Program-made: the position numbers and the translations under genes | The notes under the pieces: generated by a model | Seen by the model: only the letters and a program-made list of their open reading frames with translations | The model's database searches: none | What the model was told of the DNA's origin: nothing | In this document: piece by piece, positions 28,103 to 37,143 of the stretch | How the letters are laid out: each line of letters starts with the position of its first letter | Position numbering within the stretch: position 1 is the stretch's first letter | Assembly (NCBI RefSeq): GCF_009363155.1 | Contig: NZ_CP045302.1 | Span: forward strand, 2,525,001-2,589,000 | DNA: 64,000 nucleotides | Reading direction: 5' to 3' | DNA from: Azotobacter salinestris | GTDB lineage: Bacteria > Pseudomonadota > Gammaproteobacteria > Pseudomonadales > Pseudomonadaceae

Positions 28103-28219
28103 TGCAATGAATCTGCCAATGCGTTAAATTTAGGCAAAACATGGGGTTGCGCCGCATTCCGGCTTGTCTACTTATACACAAAGCTACATATATAAATCGA
28201 CCTTGTCCCCTAGCCGACA
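28103..28219 (-). promoter_or_regulatory. Promoter of the PhyH-like gene: sigma-54 element and two NifA UAS
   Basis: On minus, TGGCAGATTCATTGCA (28118-28103) fits sigma-54. Two exact TGT-N10-ACA sites lie upstream at 28165-28180 and 28204-28219. No exact IHF consensus is seen, but the spacer is AT-rich. The second UAS could also serve the plus-strand modC-like gene, which has no evident sigma-54 element. The rest of the 27993-28365 spacer shows nothing else firm; a GTTATATAA stretch at 28062-28070 weakly recalls a ModE half-site. Confidence 0.8.
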
Positions 28220-28365
28220 AGCCCTCCGGGGAGCCCCCCCCCGCAAGCCGGAGCGCGAGATGCGGGCAGGCGGCATGCCCGGATCATTCCGGCGCGACAG
28301 CAGGGCACTCGCGCCCTGCCCACCGTCCTTTACCTTTTCCGGCCTCCGGGCACGGGAGACTTCAG

Positions 28366-29442
28366 ATGCCAGAACAAGGGATAGAGGTGCAGCTGCGCCT
28401 GGAGCGAGGGGCCTTCCGGCTCGATGCCCGCCTGCAACTGCCGGGCAACGGTATCAGCGTGCTGCTCGGCCGCTCCGGCAGCGGCAAGACTACGCTGTTG
28501 CGCGCCATCGCCGGACTGGAGCGGGCCGAAGGCTTTCTCCAGGTCCGCGGGCAGCTCTGGCAGGACGCCATCCGCTTCCGTCCCAGCCACCAGCGTGCGC
28601 TGGGCTATGTCGGCCAGACCAGCGAGCTGCTCCCGCACCTGAGCGTGCGGGCCAACCTTGAATTCGGCTACCGGCGTACACCCTGCGCCCGACGGCGCCT
28701 CGGCCTCGACGAGGCGATCGGCCGGTTCGGCCTTGAGGATCTGCTCGACCAGCGGGCCGGGCGGCTTCCCAACGGCCCACGCCAGCGCGTGGCGATCGCC
28801 TGCGCCCTGCTGACCAGCCCCGACCTGCTGTTGCTGGATGCTCCGCTGGCCTGTCTGGACCGTCATAGCCGGGCGGAGATCCTCCCCGTTCTCGAGCAGC
28901 TGCGCGCGCGGCTGCAGCTTCCTCTGCTTTACGTCACCCACAGCCAGGACGAAGTTACCCGACTGGCCGATCATCTGGTTCTGCTGGACAAGGGCAAGAC
29001 ACTCGCCAGCGGCTCGCCGGAATTGTTGCTGAGCGATCCGCGCCTGCCGCTCGGCCATCCGGACGAAGCCGCAGTGGTGCTCATCGGCCAAGTGGAGCGC
29101 CACGATCTGCATTACCGGCTGAGCACCGTCCGGGTGCCCGGCGGCATCCTCAGCGTCGCCCTCAGCCGCCTGCCGCCGGGGGCGGAGACGCGGGTGCGCA
29201 TCTTCGCCCGGGACGTGAGCCTTTCCCTCGATCTGCCCCACAACAGCAGCATTCTCAACATCCTCCAGGCCCGCATCGTCGACCTGTTCCACGAGCACGA
29301 CTCGGCACGGGTCATGGTGCGCCTGGACCTGAACAGCGCCTGCATCCTGGCGCGGATCACCCGCCTGTCGGCCGACCGGCTGGGGCTGATGCCGGGCCGG
29401 CGGGTGTATGCGCAGATCAAGTCGGTGGCGGTGATGGAGTGA
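28366..29442 (+). CDS. ModC-like ABC ATPase with degenerate catalytic motifs
   Basis: 358 aa. N-terminal ABC domain plus C-terminal TOBE/Mop domain (SILNILQARIVDLFHEHDS onward), the layout of molybdate transporter ATPases. Walker A GRSGSGKT (35-42), Q-loop Gln84 and H-loop His192 are intact. The signature LSGGQ is LPNGP (134-138), and the catalytic Glu after Walker B Asp158 is Ala159. No modA or modB is adjacent. ATG 28366 is chosen because family homology begins there; upstream sequence is non-coding. It may bind nucleotide and molybdate without normal turnover. Confidence 0.85.
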   Translation: MPEQGIEVQLRLERGAFRLDARLQLPGNGISVLLGRSGSGKTTLLRAIAGLERAEGFLQVRGQLWQDAIRFRPSHQRALGYVGQTSELLPHLSVRANLEFGYRRTPCARRRLGLDEAIGRFGLEDLLDQRAGRLPNGPRQRVAIACALLTSPDLLLLDAPLACLDRHSRAEILPVLEQLRARLQLPLLYVTHSQDEVTRLADHLVLLDKGKTLASGSPELLLSDPRLPLGHPDEAAVVLIGQVERHDLHYRLSTVRVPGGILSVALSRLPPGAETRVRIFARDVSLSLDLPHNSSILNILQARIVDLFHEHDSARVMVRLDLNSACILARITRLSADRLGLMPGRRVYAQIKSVAVME

Positions 29443-29483
29443 GTCGAACCGCTGTCGCGATTGCGCCAAGGCACCTTGGCGAT

Positions 29484-29559
29484 TGTCGTCAATGCAACAA
29501 TCATAAAAAGCTAATTCATTGATTTAAATAGGAAAATTCACACAGGCACTCTGGTTGCA
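29484..29559 (+). promoter_or_regulatory. nif11 promoter: NifA UAS, IHF site, sigma-54 element
   Basis: TGT-N10-ACA at 29484-29499, an exact IHF consensus on minus (29512-29524), and AGGCACTCTGGTTGCA at 29544-29559 (GGCAC and TTGCA with correct spacing). The gene begins 62 bases later. Confidence 0.85.
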
Positions 29560-29620
29560 TAAGGCCTGCACCCGCGGATTCGACGATCCGGGGTTGTGCA
29601 ACCAACAAAGAGAGAAGTGC

Positions 29621-29839
29621 ATGTCAATCAAGGAAATCCAAGCCTTCGCCGAGAAGGCCAAGGCCGACCCGGCCCTTGCCGAGAAGCTGAAAGCCTGCGA
29701 AAAGGTCCGCGACATCCTCGCCCTGATCAAGGAATCCGGCTTCAACGTCATCGAGGATGCGCTGTATCCGCCAAACGAACCGCAGTTCAGCAAGGACCAG
29801 CTGTCGCCGAAGATGGCCAAGGCCCTGCTGCCTGCCTGA
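29621..29839 (+). CDS. nif11: Nif11-domain small protein
   Basis: 72 aa: MSIKEIQAFAEKAKADPALA, then a helical stretch and FNVIEDALYPPNEPQFSKDQ. The N-terminal Nif11 domain is also used as the leader of some ribosomally made peptides. Here there is no double-glycine cleavage site or core peptide, so it is a free-standing Nif11. ATG 29621 after AGAGAG. It lies on the opposite strand from the nif operons around it, with its own NifA-type promoter. Function unknown. Confidence 0.9.
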   Translation: MSIKEIQAFAEKAKADPALAEKLKACEKVRDILALIKESGFNVIEDALYPPNEPQFSKDQLSPKMAKALLPA

Positions 29840-29847
29840 GCCCGTCC

Positions 29848-29868
29848 GCCGGGGCGCCACGCCCCGGC
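29848..29868. terminator. Bidirectional hairpin between nif11 and the nifE-operon tail
   Basis: Perfect 9-bp G+C stem (GCCGGGGCG, arms 29848-29856 and 29860-29868, 3-base loop) in a 48-base convergent gap. No long T-run, but the position suggests it ends both transcripts. Confidence 0.6.
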
Positions 29869-29887
29869 ACCCGTTTCGGCCCGGCGA

Positions 29888-30319
29888 TCAGCCGAAGCCG
29901 ATCAGCGACTCGTAGACGCGCCGCAGCAGTTCGCGGTCGAGCCAGGGCATGCCGATGCTCTGCGTCAGCTCGATCCAGCGGGTGCCTTCCGGCGGCGAAG
30001 GAAGTTCGTGCCCGGACACGGCGGCCAGATAGACCGGCATAATCTGCCCCGGCACCTCCATGTTCAGATGGAACTCGCCGATCAGCTCCAGTTGCCAGTC
30101 GAGCACCATCGTCTCCTGCAGGCTGCGCAGCGCACTGGCCGGATGGCACTGCACGGGCGCCTCCTGATCCTCGGCGATCACCGCCAGCCTGGGCAGGGCC
30201 TGCGGCAGCACCACGCCACCCTCGGTCGGGATCAGAAAGCGCAGGCGCGCGCTCACCGGATGCTTGTGACAGAGCAGGATCCGCCATGCCAAATCTTCAC
30301 TGGTTTGTCGTTCGTTCAT
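29888..30319 (-). CDS. Unknown protein at the end of the nifE operon
   Basis: 143 aa. Soluble, acidic-to-neutral: MNERQTSEDLAWRILLCHKH, then CHPASALRSLQETMVLDWQL and GTRWIELTQSIGMPWLDREL. No family recognised. Its ATG overlaps the stop of the DUF364 gene (ATGA at 30316-30319). It belongs to a run of coupled accessory genes downstream of the 2Fe-2S ferredoxin, all on minus. Confidence 0.8.
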   Translation of the reverse strand: MNERQTSEDLAWRILLCHKHPVSARLRFLIPTEGGVVLPQALPRLAVIAEDQEAPVQCHPASALRSLQETMVLDWQLELIGEFHLNMEVPGQIMPVYLAAVSGHELPSPPEGTRWIELTQSIGMPWLDRELLRRVYESLIGFG

Positions 30320-31074
30320 GAGTCCAGACCCAACAGGGCATATTCCACCGGCCCGGCGAACAGCCGGGTACCGCCTCCTTCGGCGACCACCTGGCGCACG
30401 GCGCGGGCATCGCGCACCTGCACGCCCGCCAGGTAGTTCACCCCGAATCGTCGCCAGTCGTAGATCCACGGCAGACTCGGCCCCATCAGCACCACCTGGG
30501 CGTGCGACGACAGCTCCAGCAGGCGCGGCAGGGTCTTGTTGGCCAGGCTGCTGGCGGTGATGAATACCCATTCGGCCTCGGGCAGCAGGTGCTCGACGGC
30601 CGTGTCGGGCAAATCGCCCTCCCGCGGCTCGCGCTCGAAGCAGCGGTACGGCAGGTCCCTCCACAGCTGCGCGAGCCCCGGATAGTGGCCGATCACCGCG
30701 ACCTTCTGCCCTTCCAGGCGCGGCCGGAAATGCTCGAACACGCTCAGGTTGCCGGGCGCCTCGCCACGCAGCGGCTGGGCCTGGCGCAGACAGGGCGAGG
30801 CGCGGTTGATCACCGCATTGACCACCGCCAGCCCCACGGCCGACTCGGCAGCGTTCCAGGACAGCAGCCAGGGGTAGAGGCGCTCCGCCGCCTGGCCGCC
30901 CAGGGTGCCGGCCCAGCTCAGGGTGCGCGGCACCTGGCGCGGGCCGAAGGCGAAGCCGAGCCCGTCGCCGACCTCCGCCAAGGTCCAGCTGAGGCCGAGA
31001 CAGACCCGCTCGACGGGCTCGTCGCGGGTGACGCCGGCGGCATGCTCCAGCAGCCAGTCGTACAGGCCGTTCAT
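30316..31074 (-). CDS. DUF4213/DUF364 Rossmann-like protein
   Basis: 252 aa from ATG 31074. N-terminal DUF4213-like part (LYDWLLEHAAGVTRDEPVER, NAAESAVGLAVVNAVINRAS), then a DUF364 Rossmann-like part with LEGQKVAVIGHYPGLAQLWR, WVFITASSLANKTLPRLLEL and AQVVLMGPSLPW. Relatives are proposed to chelate metals or sense metal ligands; this is family knowledge, not visible here. Four-base overlaps with both neighbours indicate translational coupling. A role in metal supply for nitrogenase is an inference. Confidence 0.8.
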   Translation of the reverse strand: MNGLYDWLLEHAAGVTRDEPVERVCLGLSWTLAEVGDGLGFAFGPRQVPRTLSWAGTLGGQAAERLYPWLLSWNAAESAVGLAVVNAVINRASPCLRQAQPLRGEAPGNLSVFEHFRPRLEGQKVAVIGHYPGLAQLWRDLPYRCFEREPREGDLPDTAVEHLLPEAEWVFITASSLANKTLPRLLELSSHAQVVLMGPSLPWIYDWRRFGVNYLAGVQVRDARAVRQVVAEGGGTRLFAGPVEYALLGLDS

Positions 31075-31448
31075 GAGTCGAGCGCCGGCAGCAGGCGGAG
31101 TTCGCTCTTCAGCGCACCCCGATAGCCCCAGGCGGTAGCCGCCTCGATCACCCACTTCGGTTTGCCTGGGTGCGGCAGCAGCACGTCGAACTCGGCGAAG
31201 GCCTGGCCATCGCCATGGATCAGCACGCTGCCCAGATAGCCGCCGCCCGGCGTGCGCCATTCGGCATACAGGGACTGGCTGCGATCGTAGGAGTCCTCGC
31301 GCAGCTCGACGCGCGCAGGCGACGTGCCGGACACCGCCAGGCCCTGGTCGAGTCCGGCCTCGCACAGGCTGTCGGCCAGCCTCTGCCAGATTTCCGCGAA
31401 CAGCGGCCGGGCATCTTCCAGACGCTTCTCAAGCATCGCATTGGTCAA
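31071..31448 (-). CDS. Unknown nif-operon protein
   Basis: 125 aa: MTNAMLEKRLEDARPLFAEI start; middle VELREDSYDRSQSLYAEWRT; end KWVIEAATAWGYRGALKSEL. No cysteines beyond one, no membrane segment, no recognised family. Coupled by ATGA overlaps to the TPR-like gene before it and the DUF364 gene after it. Confidence 0.8.
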   Translation of the reverse strand: MTNAMLEKRLEDARPLFAEIWQRLADSLCEAGLDQGLAVSGTSPARVELREDSYDRSQSLYAEWRTPGGGYLGSVLIHGDGQAFAEFDVLLPHPGKPKWVIEAATAWGYRGALKSELRLLPALDS

Positions 31449-31945
31449 GCGGCATCCTCCTCGAAGGAACGGGCGATGTGCAGGAAGGCACCGCCGCCGA
31501 TCTCGTCGCCGGGGTCGAGCTCCAGCAGCTTTTCCAGCACCTGCCGGGCCATCGCCACCTTGGCGCGGCGCAGGCGGATCACCCCCAGCGCCTTGAGGCT
31601 GAACAGGTACAGCCGCTCGGCGCCCTGGCGCCGACTCCAGTCGGCACTGCCCGGGTGCAGGCGACGGTAGTTGCGGTCGAAGCCGGCCACCCCGGCGGCT
31701 GCACGCAGCGCCGCCCAGACGGCTGCCTCGGCCTCTTCGTAGCGCTTGCTGACGAAGTAGAATTTGTACAGGCCGATGTGCGCGTCCGGCTCCTCCGGCC
31801 AGCGCCGCCGCGCCTCCAGCAACAGCGCCTCGACGGCATCGGGAGTCCCGGCGCAGAGGGCGTTGTTGAGCAGATAGCGCAGCGGCTGGGGCGTGTTGTC
31901 GGAGAAGAACGCCCGCTCGCCGGCGAACAGCAGCACATCGGCCAT
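31445..31945 (-). CDS. TPR-like protein of the nifE operon
   Basis: 166 aa from ATG 31945. Helical repeat protein: AHIGLYKFYFVSKRYEEAEA and LRRAKVAMARQVLEKLLELD. Paralogue of the protein at 21864-22403 in the nifV-W interval. Six bases after the 2Fe-2S ferredoxin and coupled to the gene below. Likely a protein-binding helper; partner unknown. Confidence 0.82.
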   Translation of the reverse strand: MADVLLFAGERAFFSDNTPQPLRYLLNNALCAGTPDAVEALLLEARRRWPEEPDAHIGLYKFYFVSKRYEEAEAAVWAALRAAAGVAGFDRNYRRLHPGSADWSRRQGAERLYLFSLKALGVIRLRRAKVAMARQVLEKLLELDPGDEIGGGAFLHIARSFEEDAA

Positions 31946-31950
31946 GTCGG

Positions 31951-32274
31951 TTACCAGATCTCGGCAGGGGTGAGCTTGTCCGCGTAGGGCTCGCCGCCCA
32001 GCAGATGCTGCTCGACGATGGTCGCGGCGTCGGCGGGCTCCACCCAGCTGTACATGACCGCCCCGGGGTAGATCAGCACGTTGGCGCCGGCCTGGCACGG
32101 GCCGAGGCAGCCGGTGGTGGTCAGGGCGATGCGATTGGTCAGGTTCTTCTGGATCAGCACCTGGGCGAAGGCGTTGTAGACGCCTTCGGCACCCTTGGCG
32201 CCGCAGCTGCCGCGCGGATGGCCGGCGGGACGGTTCTGACCGCAGATGAAGATGTGGAACTCAGGCTTGGCCAT
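31951..32274 (-). CDS. Thioredoxin-like [2Fe-2S] ferredoxin
   Basis: 107 aa. Four ligand cysteines as in the A. vinelandii thioredoxin-fold ferredoxin: Cys11 ([10 protein letters not shown]), Cys24 (GSCGAKG), Cys56 and Cys60 ([10 protein letters not shown]). Electron carrier of uncertain partner within nitrogen fixation. Twelve bases after the [4Fe-4S] ferredoxin gene. Confidence 0.94.
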   Translation of the reverse strand: MAKPEFHIFICGQNRPAGHPRGSCGAKGAEGVYNAFAQVLIQKNLTNRIALTTTGCLGPCQAGANVLIYPGAVMYSWVEPADAATIVEQHLLGGEPYADKLTPAEIW

Positions 32275-32286
32275 GATGCTGTCTCC

Positions 32287-32577
32287 TCAAGCCGCCGCGG
32301 CTTCGTGGGTGTGGCACTGCTTGGGGCAGACCTTGGCGCACGAGGTGCAGCCGATGCAGTCCTGGCCATCCTTGACGGCCATGACCATCATTTCATCGTC
32401 GTCGTCATGGTCGTCGTCGGCTTCCATGACGTCGGCGCGGTCGACCAGTTCGAACACGTCGCGCGGACAGACCTTGTAGCAGCGGCCGCAGCCGATGCAG
32501 GTCTGCGGATTCACTGCGCTAATAAACTGCGGAACCCACTCGGCGCCGCCACGGGTACGCCCGGTAATCATAGCCAT
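32287..32577 (-). CDS. fdxB: Nif-specific ferredoxin III (2[4Fe-4S])
   Basis: 96 aa. Two CxxCxxCxxxCP motifs, Cys27-30-33-37 and Cys74-77-80-84, each in the form CIGC..C..VCP. The linker between them holds a strongly acidic run with one His (DDDHDDDDE, about 54-62). Family name is ferredoxin III, nif-specific. A proposed electron donor in cofactor synthesis. Confidence 0.92.
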   Translation of the reverse strand: MAMITGRTRGGAEWVPQFISAVNPQTCIGCGRCYKVCPRDVFELVDRADVMEADDDHDDDDEMMVMAVKDGQDCIGCTSCAKVCPKQCHTHEAAAA

Positions 32578-32863
32578 CTACTTTCTCCTGCCCGCCCCTT
32601 CACGGTGGCGGAGGCCAAACGGTTGTCGAAATCGATAAACGATAAAGGCGGTTCGAAGCCCGCTCTCAGGTTGTGTTCGTTGCTGCCCGACTGGATCGGA
32701 CACCGCCCGGCTTCGTGGGCATGGGCGGCAGCTGCCCGCCGCCAGGGACGGGCTGCAGGGGTTCGGGCCGACAAGGCCCTGGTGTAGAGGAGCCGGGCCT
32801 CGTGAGCCCGGGTCCGGGCACGCCGCGCGGACGTGCCGTTCTGCGGCGAAAGCCGCCGCCCGG

Positions 32864-33073
32864 CTAGGCGGCGCCGGTCGCGTCGAGACGCGCCTTGGCT
32901 TCGGCCCACTCGACACAGGCCTGGTGCGCCTGGCGGGCCAGCTCCGGCAGCGAGTCGTAATCATTGAACAGGCGATCCTCGACCAGGTCGTGGATCTGCG
33001 AAGCCCACTCGGTCGCGATGCGCTTCTTCTGGCTGACCTCTTTCTTCAAGGCCTTGATGTCTTCTTCGGTCAT
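32864..33073 (-). CDS. CCE_0567-type metalloprotein (DUF683)
   Basis: 69 aa helical hairpin: MTEEDIKALKKEVSQKKRIA, then IHDLVEDRLFNDYDSLPELA. A member of the small nif-associated family whose cyanobacterial member binds metal through histidines; only His28 and His49 are candidates here. Fifteen bases after the DUF269 gene. The 286-base gap to the ferredoxin gene (32578-32863) shows no convincing gene or promoter. Confidence 0.9.
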   Translation of the reverse strand: MTEEDIKALKKEVSQKKRIATEWASQIHDLVEDRLFNDYDSLPELARQAHQACVEWAEAKARLDATGAA

Positions 33074-33088
33074 CGGTGTCCTCTCGAA

Positions 33089-33571
33089 TCAAAGCTCGGC
33101 GACGGTACGGTGCTCGTTGACCAGCGCGGTCGCCTTGCCCAGCTGCTTGTTGGCCTCGATGACCAGCGCCTCGAGGGAGTCGAACCCGAAGCGGTGAACG
33201 TCACGCAGAACCTTGTCCAGGGCAACCAGCTTGCCGACCAGGATCAGGGCGCGGCCGAAACCTTCGTGGGTGATGTTGATCACCGGCACGGCGAGCAGCC
33301 CGGTCTCGCGCTCGATCATCTGGGCAAGGGCGTTGTAGTAGGCCTTGACCCGGGAAATGGTGGTCTCGTCCGGATCGCCGACCACCGGGATGGCCTTGCG
33401 GCGCGCCTTGGTCAGCACCAGCGGATCGAGCACGCGGGCATCGCTCCAGGTGTCGTAGGTGCCATAGCTGTCCATGGAGCGCAGCTGGATCACCATCTGG
33501 CGGATAAGAGGATCTTGCAGGAACTTGTCGTCTTCCTGCACCACGGGTTCTTGTTGGTCTTCGTAGTACAT
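33089..33571 (-). CDS. NifX-associated protein (DUF269)
   Basis: 160 aa: PLIRQMVIQLRSMDSYGTYD, WSDARVLDPLVLTKARRKAI and VKAYYNALAQMIERETGLLA are the DUF269 signatures. Always found after nifX in proteobacteria; probably acts in FeMo-co handling. ATG 33571, 31 bases after nifX. Confidence 0.95.
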   Translation of the reverse strand: MYYEDQQEPVVQEDDKFLQDPLIRQMVIQLRSMDSYGTYDTWSDARVLDPLVLTKARRKAIPVVGDPDETTISRVKAYYNALAQMIERETGLLAVPVINITHEGFGRALILVGKLVALDKVLRDVHRFGFDSLEALVIEANKQLGKATALVNEHRTVAEL

Positions 33572-33602
33572 GTACGCTTCCTCGCTGAAAAAATGATCGG
33601 AC

Positions 33603-34079
33603 CTACTCGTCCCAGCCTTCGGCGGCCATGGCGTCGAAGCGGTTCATATCGGAGCCACGGGTGCGCTGGATGGCCTTGGCCAGCCAGACCGACGGGCCTT
33701 CGCGCAGCTCGGCCTGGAGAGCCTCGACGAGTTCGGCGATGCGTGCGCCTTCGCTCACCTTGACCGGCTGCACGCCAATCGACATCAGCTGGCGCACCGC
33801 CGAGGCGCCGCAGGCACAGCAGTACACGGCGACGCAGCCGTCGAGCAGCTCGATCTTGCGGACCAGCTTGTCCTCGTTGCCGTCCTGCTCCAGCTCGCCG
33901 AACTCGACGACCGAGAGCAGTTGGGAGCGCTCGGGATTGACCCCGTAGATGGCGAAGGAACGTGAAGAGCCGAAATGCTGGTCGATCAGCTCGCGATCGG
34001 ACGAGGCGAAGGCGACCTTCAGCAGAGTGCCGTCGTCCTCGCTATCCAGTACCTGCAATTGTCGGGTCGGGCTGGACAT
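33603..34079 (-). CDS. nifX: FeMo-cofactor precursor carrier NifX
   Basis: 158 aa. Binds NifB-co and the VK-cluster on their way to and from NifEN. Domain of the NifX/NifY/NafY type, with LKVAFASSDRELIDQHFGSS at residues 17-36 and YCCACGASAVRQLMSIGVQP in the second half. Three bases after nifN. Confidence 0.97.
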   Translation of the reverse strand: MSSPTRQLQVLDSEDDGTLLKVAFASSDRELIDQHFGSSRSFAIYGVNPERSQLLSVVEFGELEQDGNEDKLVRKIELLDGCVAVYCCACGASAVRQLMSIGVQPVKVSEGARIAELVEALQAELREGPSVWLAKAIQRTRGSDMNRFDAMAAEGWDE

Positions 34080-34082
34080 TGC

Positions 34083-35459
34083 TCAGTGTCTCCATTGAGG
34101 CTGTTCGTTTGCGGGTTTCTGCGCATAGATCGAGTGATGGGGCTGAATACCCTGATGGTGCTCGACCAGCAGGTTGGCCATGTCGAACAGGGCCTGGGTG
34201 GTGCCGCGATAGCCGCACCAGCAACGCTGGAAACCGCCGATCAGGTCGTACTGCGGGAAGCCGACGCGCAGCAGCGGCACGCCCAGACGCTTGGCCGGCT
34301 GCAGCGCATGGCTGTTGCCCAGCACCAGCTCGGCACCCTCGGCGCGTGCGCTGTTTTCCAGGTCTTCCAGATCACCGATCTGGATGGTGGCCAGCGGCGA
34401 GTCTTCCAGCGCCGGGGCACGAGCCGGCACCACCGCAGTCACGGTGCGCGAGCCGACGCTGCGCAGCAGGCGGTCGTAGGCCAGCAGCAGGTCGGGGTCT
34501 GCGGCGATGGCCACCCGGCTGTCACCCAGCATGAAATGGGTATCCAGCATGGCGTCCTGCAGCTGCTGACGCTGGCGCTGCAGACGCGGCGGCACCGGGT
34601 TGCCGCTCAGGTCCGACAGAGTGATCAGCCACTGGTCCACGGCTTCCAGACCCATCAGCAGGCCGAAGCGGTGATCCGGCACCCCGGTGCGCTCCTTCAG
34701 CAGGTCGGCGGCCGGGAACAGGCTCTCGCCCACCACCAGGGTGGCGATACTCTGGTTGCAGCTCTTCAGCTCGTCCACGGTCAGGCCGCCAGTGGTCAGC
34801 GAGTTGAGGCGCGACTCTTCCAGGTGGCCGTCCAGCGAGCCGGACAGGTCCGGGATCAACACCGGACGCAGGCCGAAGCCCTCGATGCTCTCGCTGATGA
34901 ACTCCAGGTCGCCGGGAGTCAGGCTGGAGGAGCACAGCACGTTGACCTGGCGCTGACGCTGGCCGACCTTGCTGCGGTCTTCCGGCACCAGGGTGTCGAT
35001 GATCGCCGTCACCGTGAGGGCATAGCCACTCTCGAAGCTGCCGGAGAAGTCCGGGGTGTTGACGGTCACCACCGGCACGTTGTCGAACTGCGGGAACTTG
35101 CTGCGGAACTCGTGCAGCGCCGAGTGCAGGTCACAGCCCTGGGTTTCCGACAGGCCGGTGGTGACCAGGCCGATCAGGCCGGGCTTGTTCTTTTCGCTGA
35201 TGACCTTCAGCGCTTCGACGATGTTGTCGTCGGCGCCCATGATCGAGGTCACCTGATCCATCGCGGTGGTCTGCAGCGGGATCGGCTCACGGAAGTGACG
35301 GACGAAGAACACCTTGGCAAAGGCGGTGCAGCCCTGGGAACCATGCATGACAGGCATGCTGCGTGCCATGCCGAGGATGGCAAGCACGCCACCCATGGTC
35401 TGGCTGGCCTTCAGCGGACTGACGGCCAGCGCCTTCTTGCGATTGATGATCTCGGCCAT
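34083..35459 (-). CDS. nifN: FeMo-co assembly scaffold beta subunit NifN
   Basis: 458 aa. Pairs with NifE; homologous to NifK. Cys44 in [13 protein letters not shown], as in A. vinelandii. [20 protein letters not shown] and [20 protein letters not shown] follow. Length as expected. Ten bases after nifE. Confidence 0.98.
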   Translation of the reverse strand: MAEIINRKKALAVSPLKASQTMGGVLAILGMARSMPVMHGSQGCTAFAKVFFVRHFREPIPLQTTAMDQVTSIMGADDNIVEALKVISEKNKPGLIGLVTTGLSETQGCDLHSALHEFRSKFPQFDNVPVVTVNTPDFSGSFESGYALTVTAIIDTLVPEDRSKVGQRQRQVNVLCSSSLTPGDLEFISESIEGFGLRPVLIPDLSGSLDGHLEESRLNSLTTGGLTVDELKSCNQSIATLVVGESLFPAADLLKERTGVPDHRFGLLMGLEAVDQWLITLSDLSGNPVPPRLQRQRQQLQDAMLDTHFMLGDSRVAIAADPDLLLAYDRLLRSVGSRTVTAVVPARAPALEDSPLATIQIGDLEDLENSARAEGAELVLGNSHALQPAKRLGVPLLRVGFPQYDLIGGFQRCWCGYRGTTQALFDMANLLVEHHQGIQPHHSIYAQKPANEQPQWRH

Positions 35460-35469
35460 GTCTCTCTCC

Positions 35470-36882
<1,413 letters not shown>

Positions 36883-36923
36883 TTACCCCTCTGGTCGTTG
36901 ATGCAGCGTGTGCAATGGATCAC

Positions 36924-37018
36924 TGCAATGCCTGTACCACAACGCAATGCATTGATTTTAAAGGGCTTGCTATGAAAAACCTTTGTCACAAACGCGCCTT
37001 CCTGTCGGGTTTGCAACA
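36924..37018 (-). promoter_or_regulatory. nifE promoter: sigma-54 element, IHF site, NifA UAS
   Basis: On minus, TGGTACAGGCATTGCA (36939-36924). An exact IHF consensus (AATCAATGCATTG, 36957-36945) sits only 5 bases upstream of it. TGT-N10-ACA at 37003-37018. The remaining 125 bases to the end of lrv are GC-rich, with a 7-bp stem at 37093-37114 that may end the nifHDK-lrv transcript. Confidence 0.9.
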
Positions 37019-37143
37019 AGCGGAGGGCGCGCAACGGGCATTCCCGCCAACGCCGGGCGGAAGACGACAAGAAGGGAGGGCGAGCCGGCACGGGGGCGGC
37101 CGGCGAACCGCCCCGCCCGCCAGGGACGGGGCGACAGCGGGGA

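Noticed and set aside
28220-28365. Sigma-54 promoter for the modC-like gene
   Set aside because: No sequence with both GG at -24 and GC at -12 was found on the plus strand, though a UAS lies upstream.
32578-32863. Gene between the DUF683 gene and ferredoxin III
   Set aside because: Open frames on both strands have no start with ribosome site and no resemblance to nif proteins.
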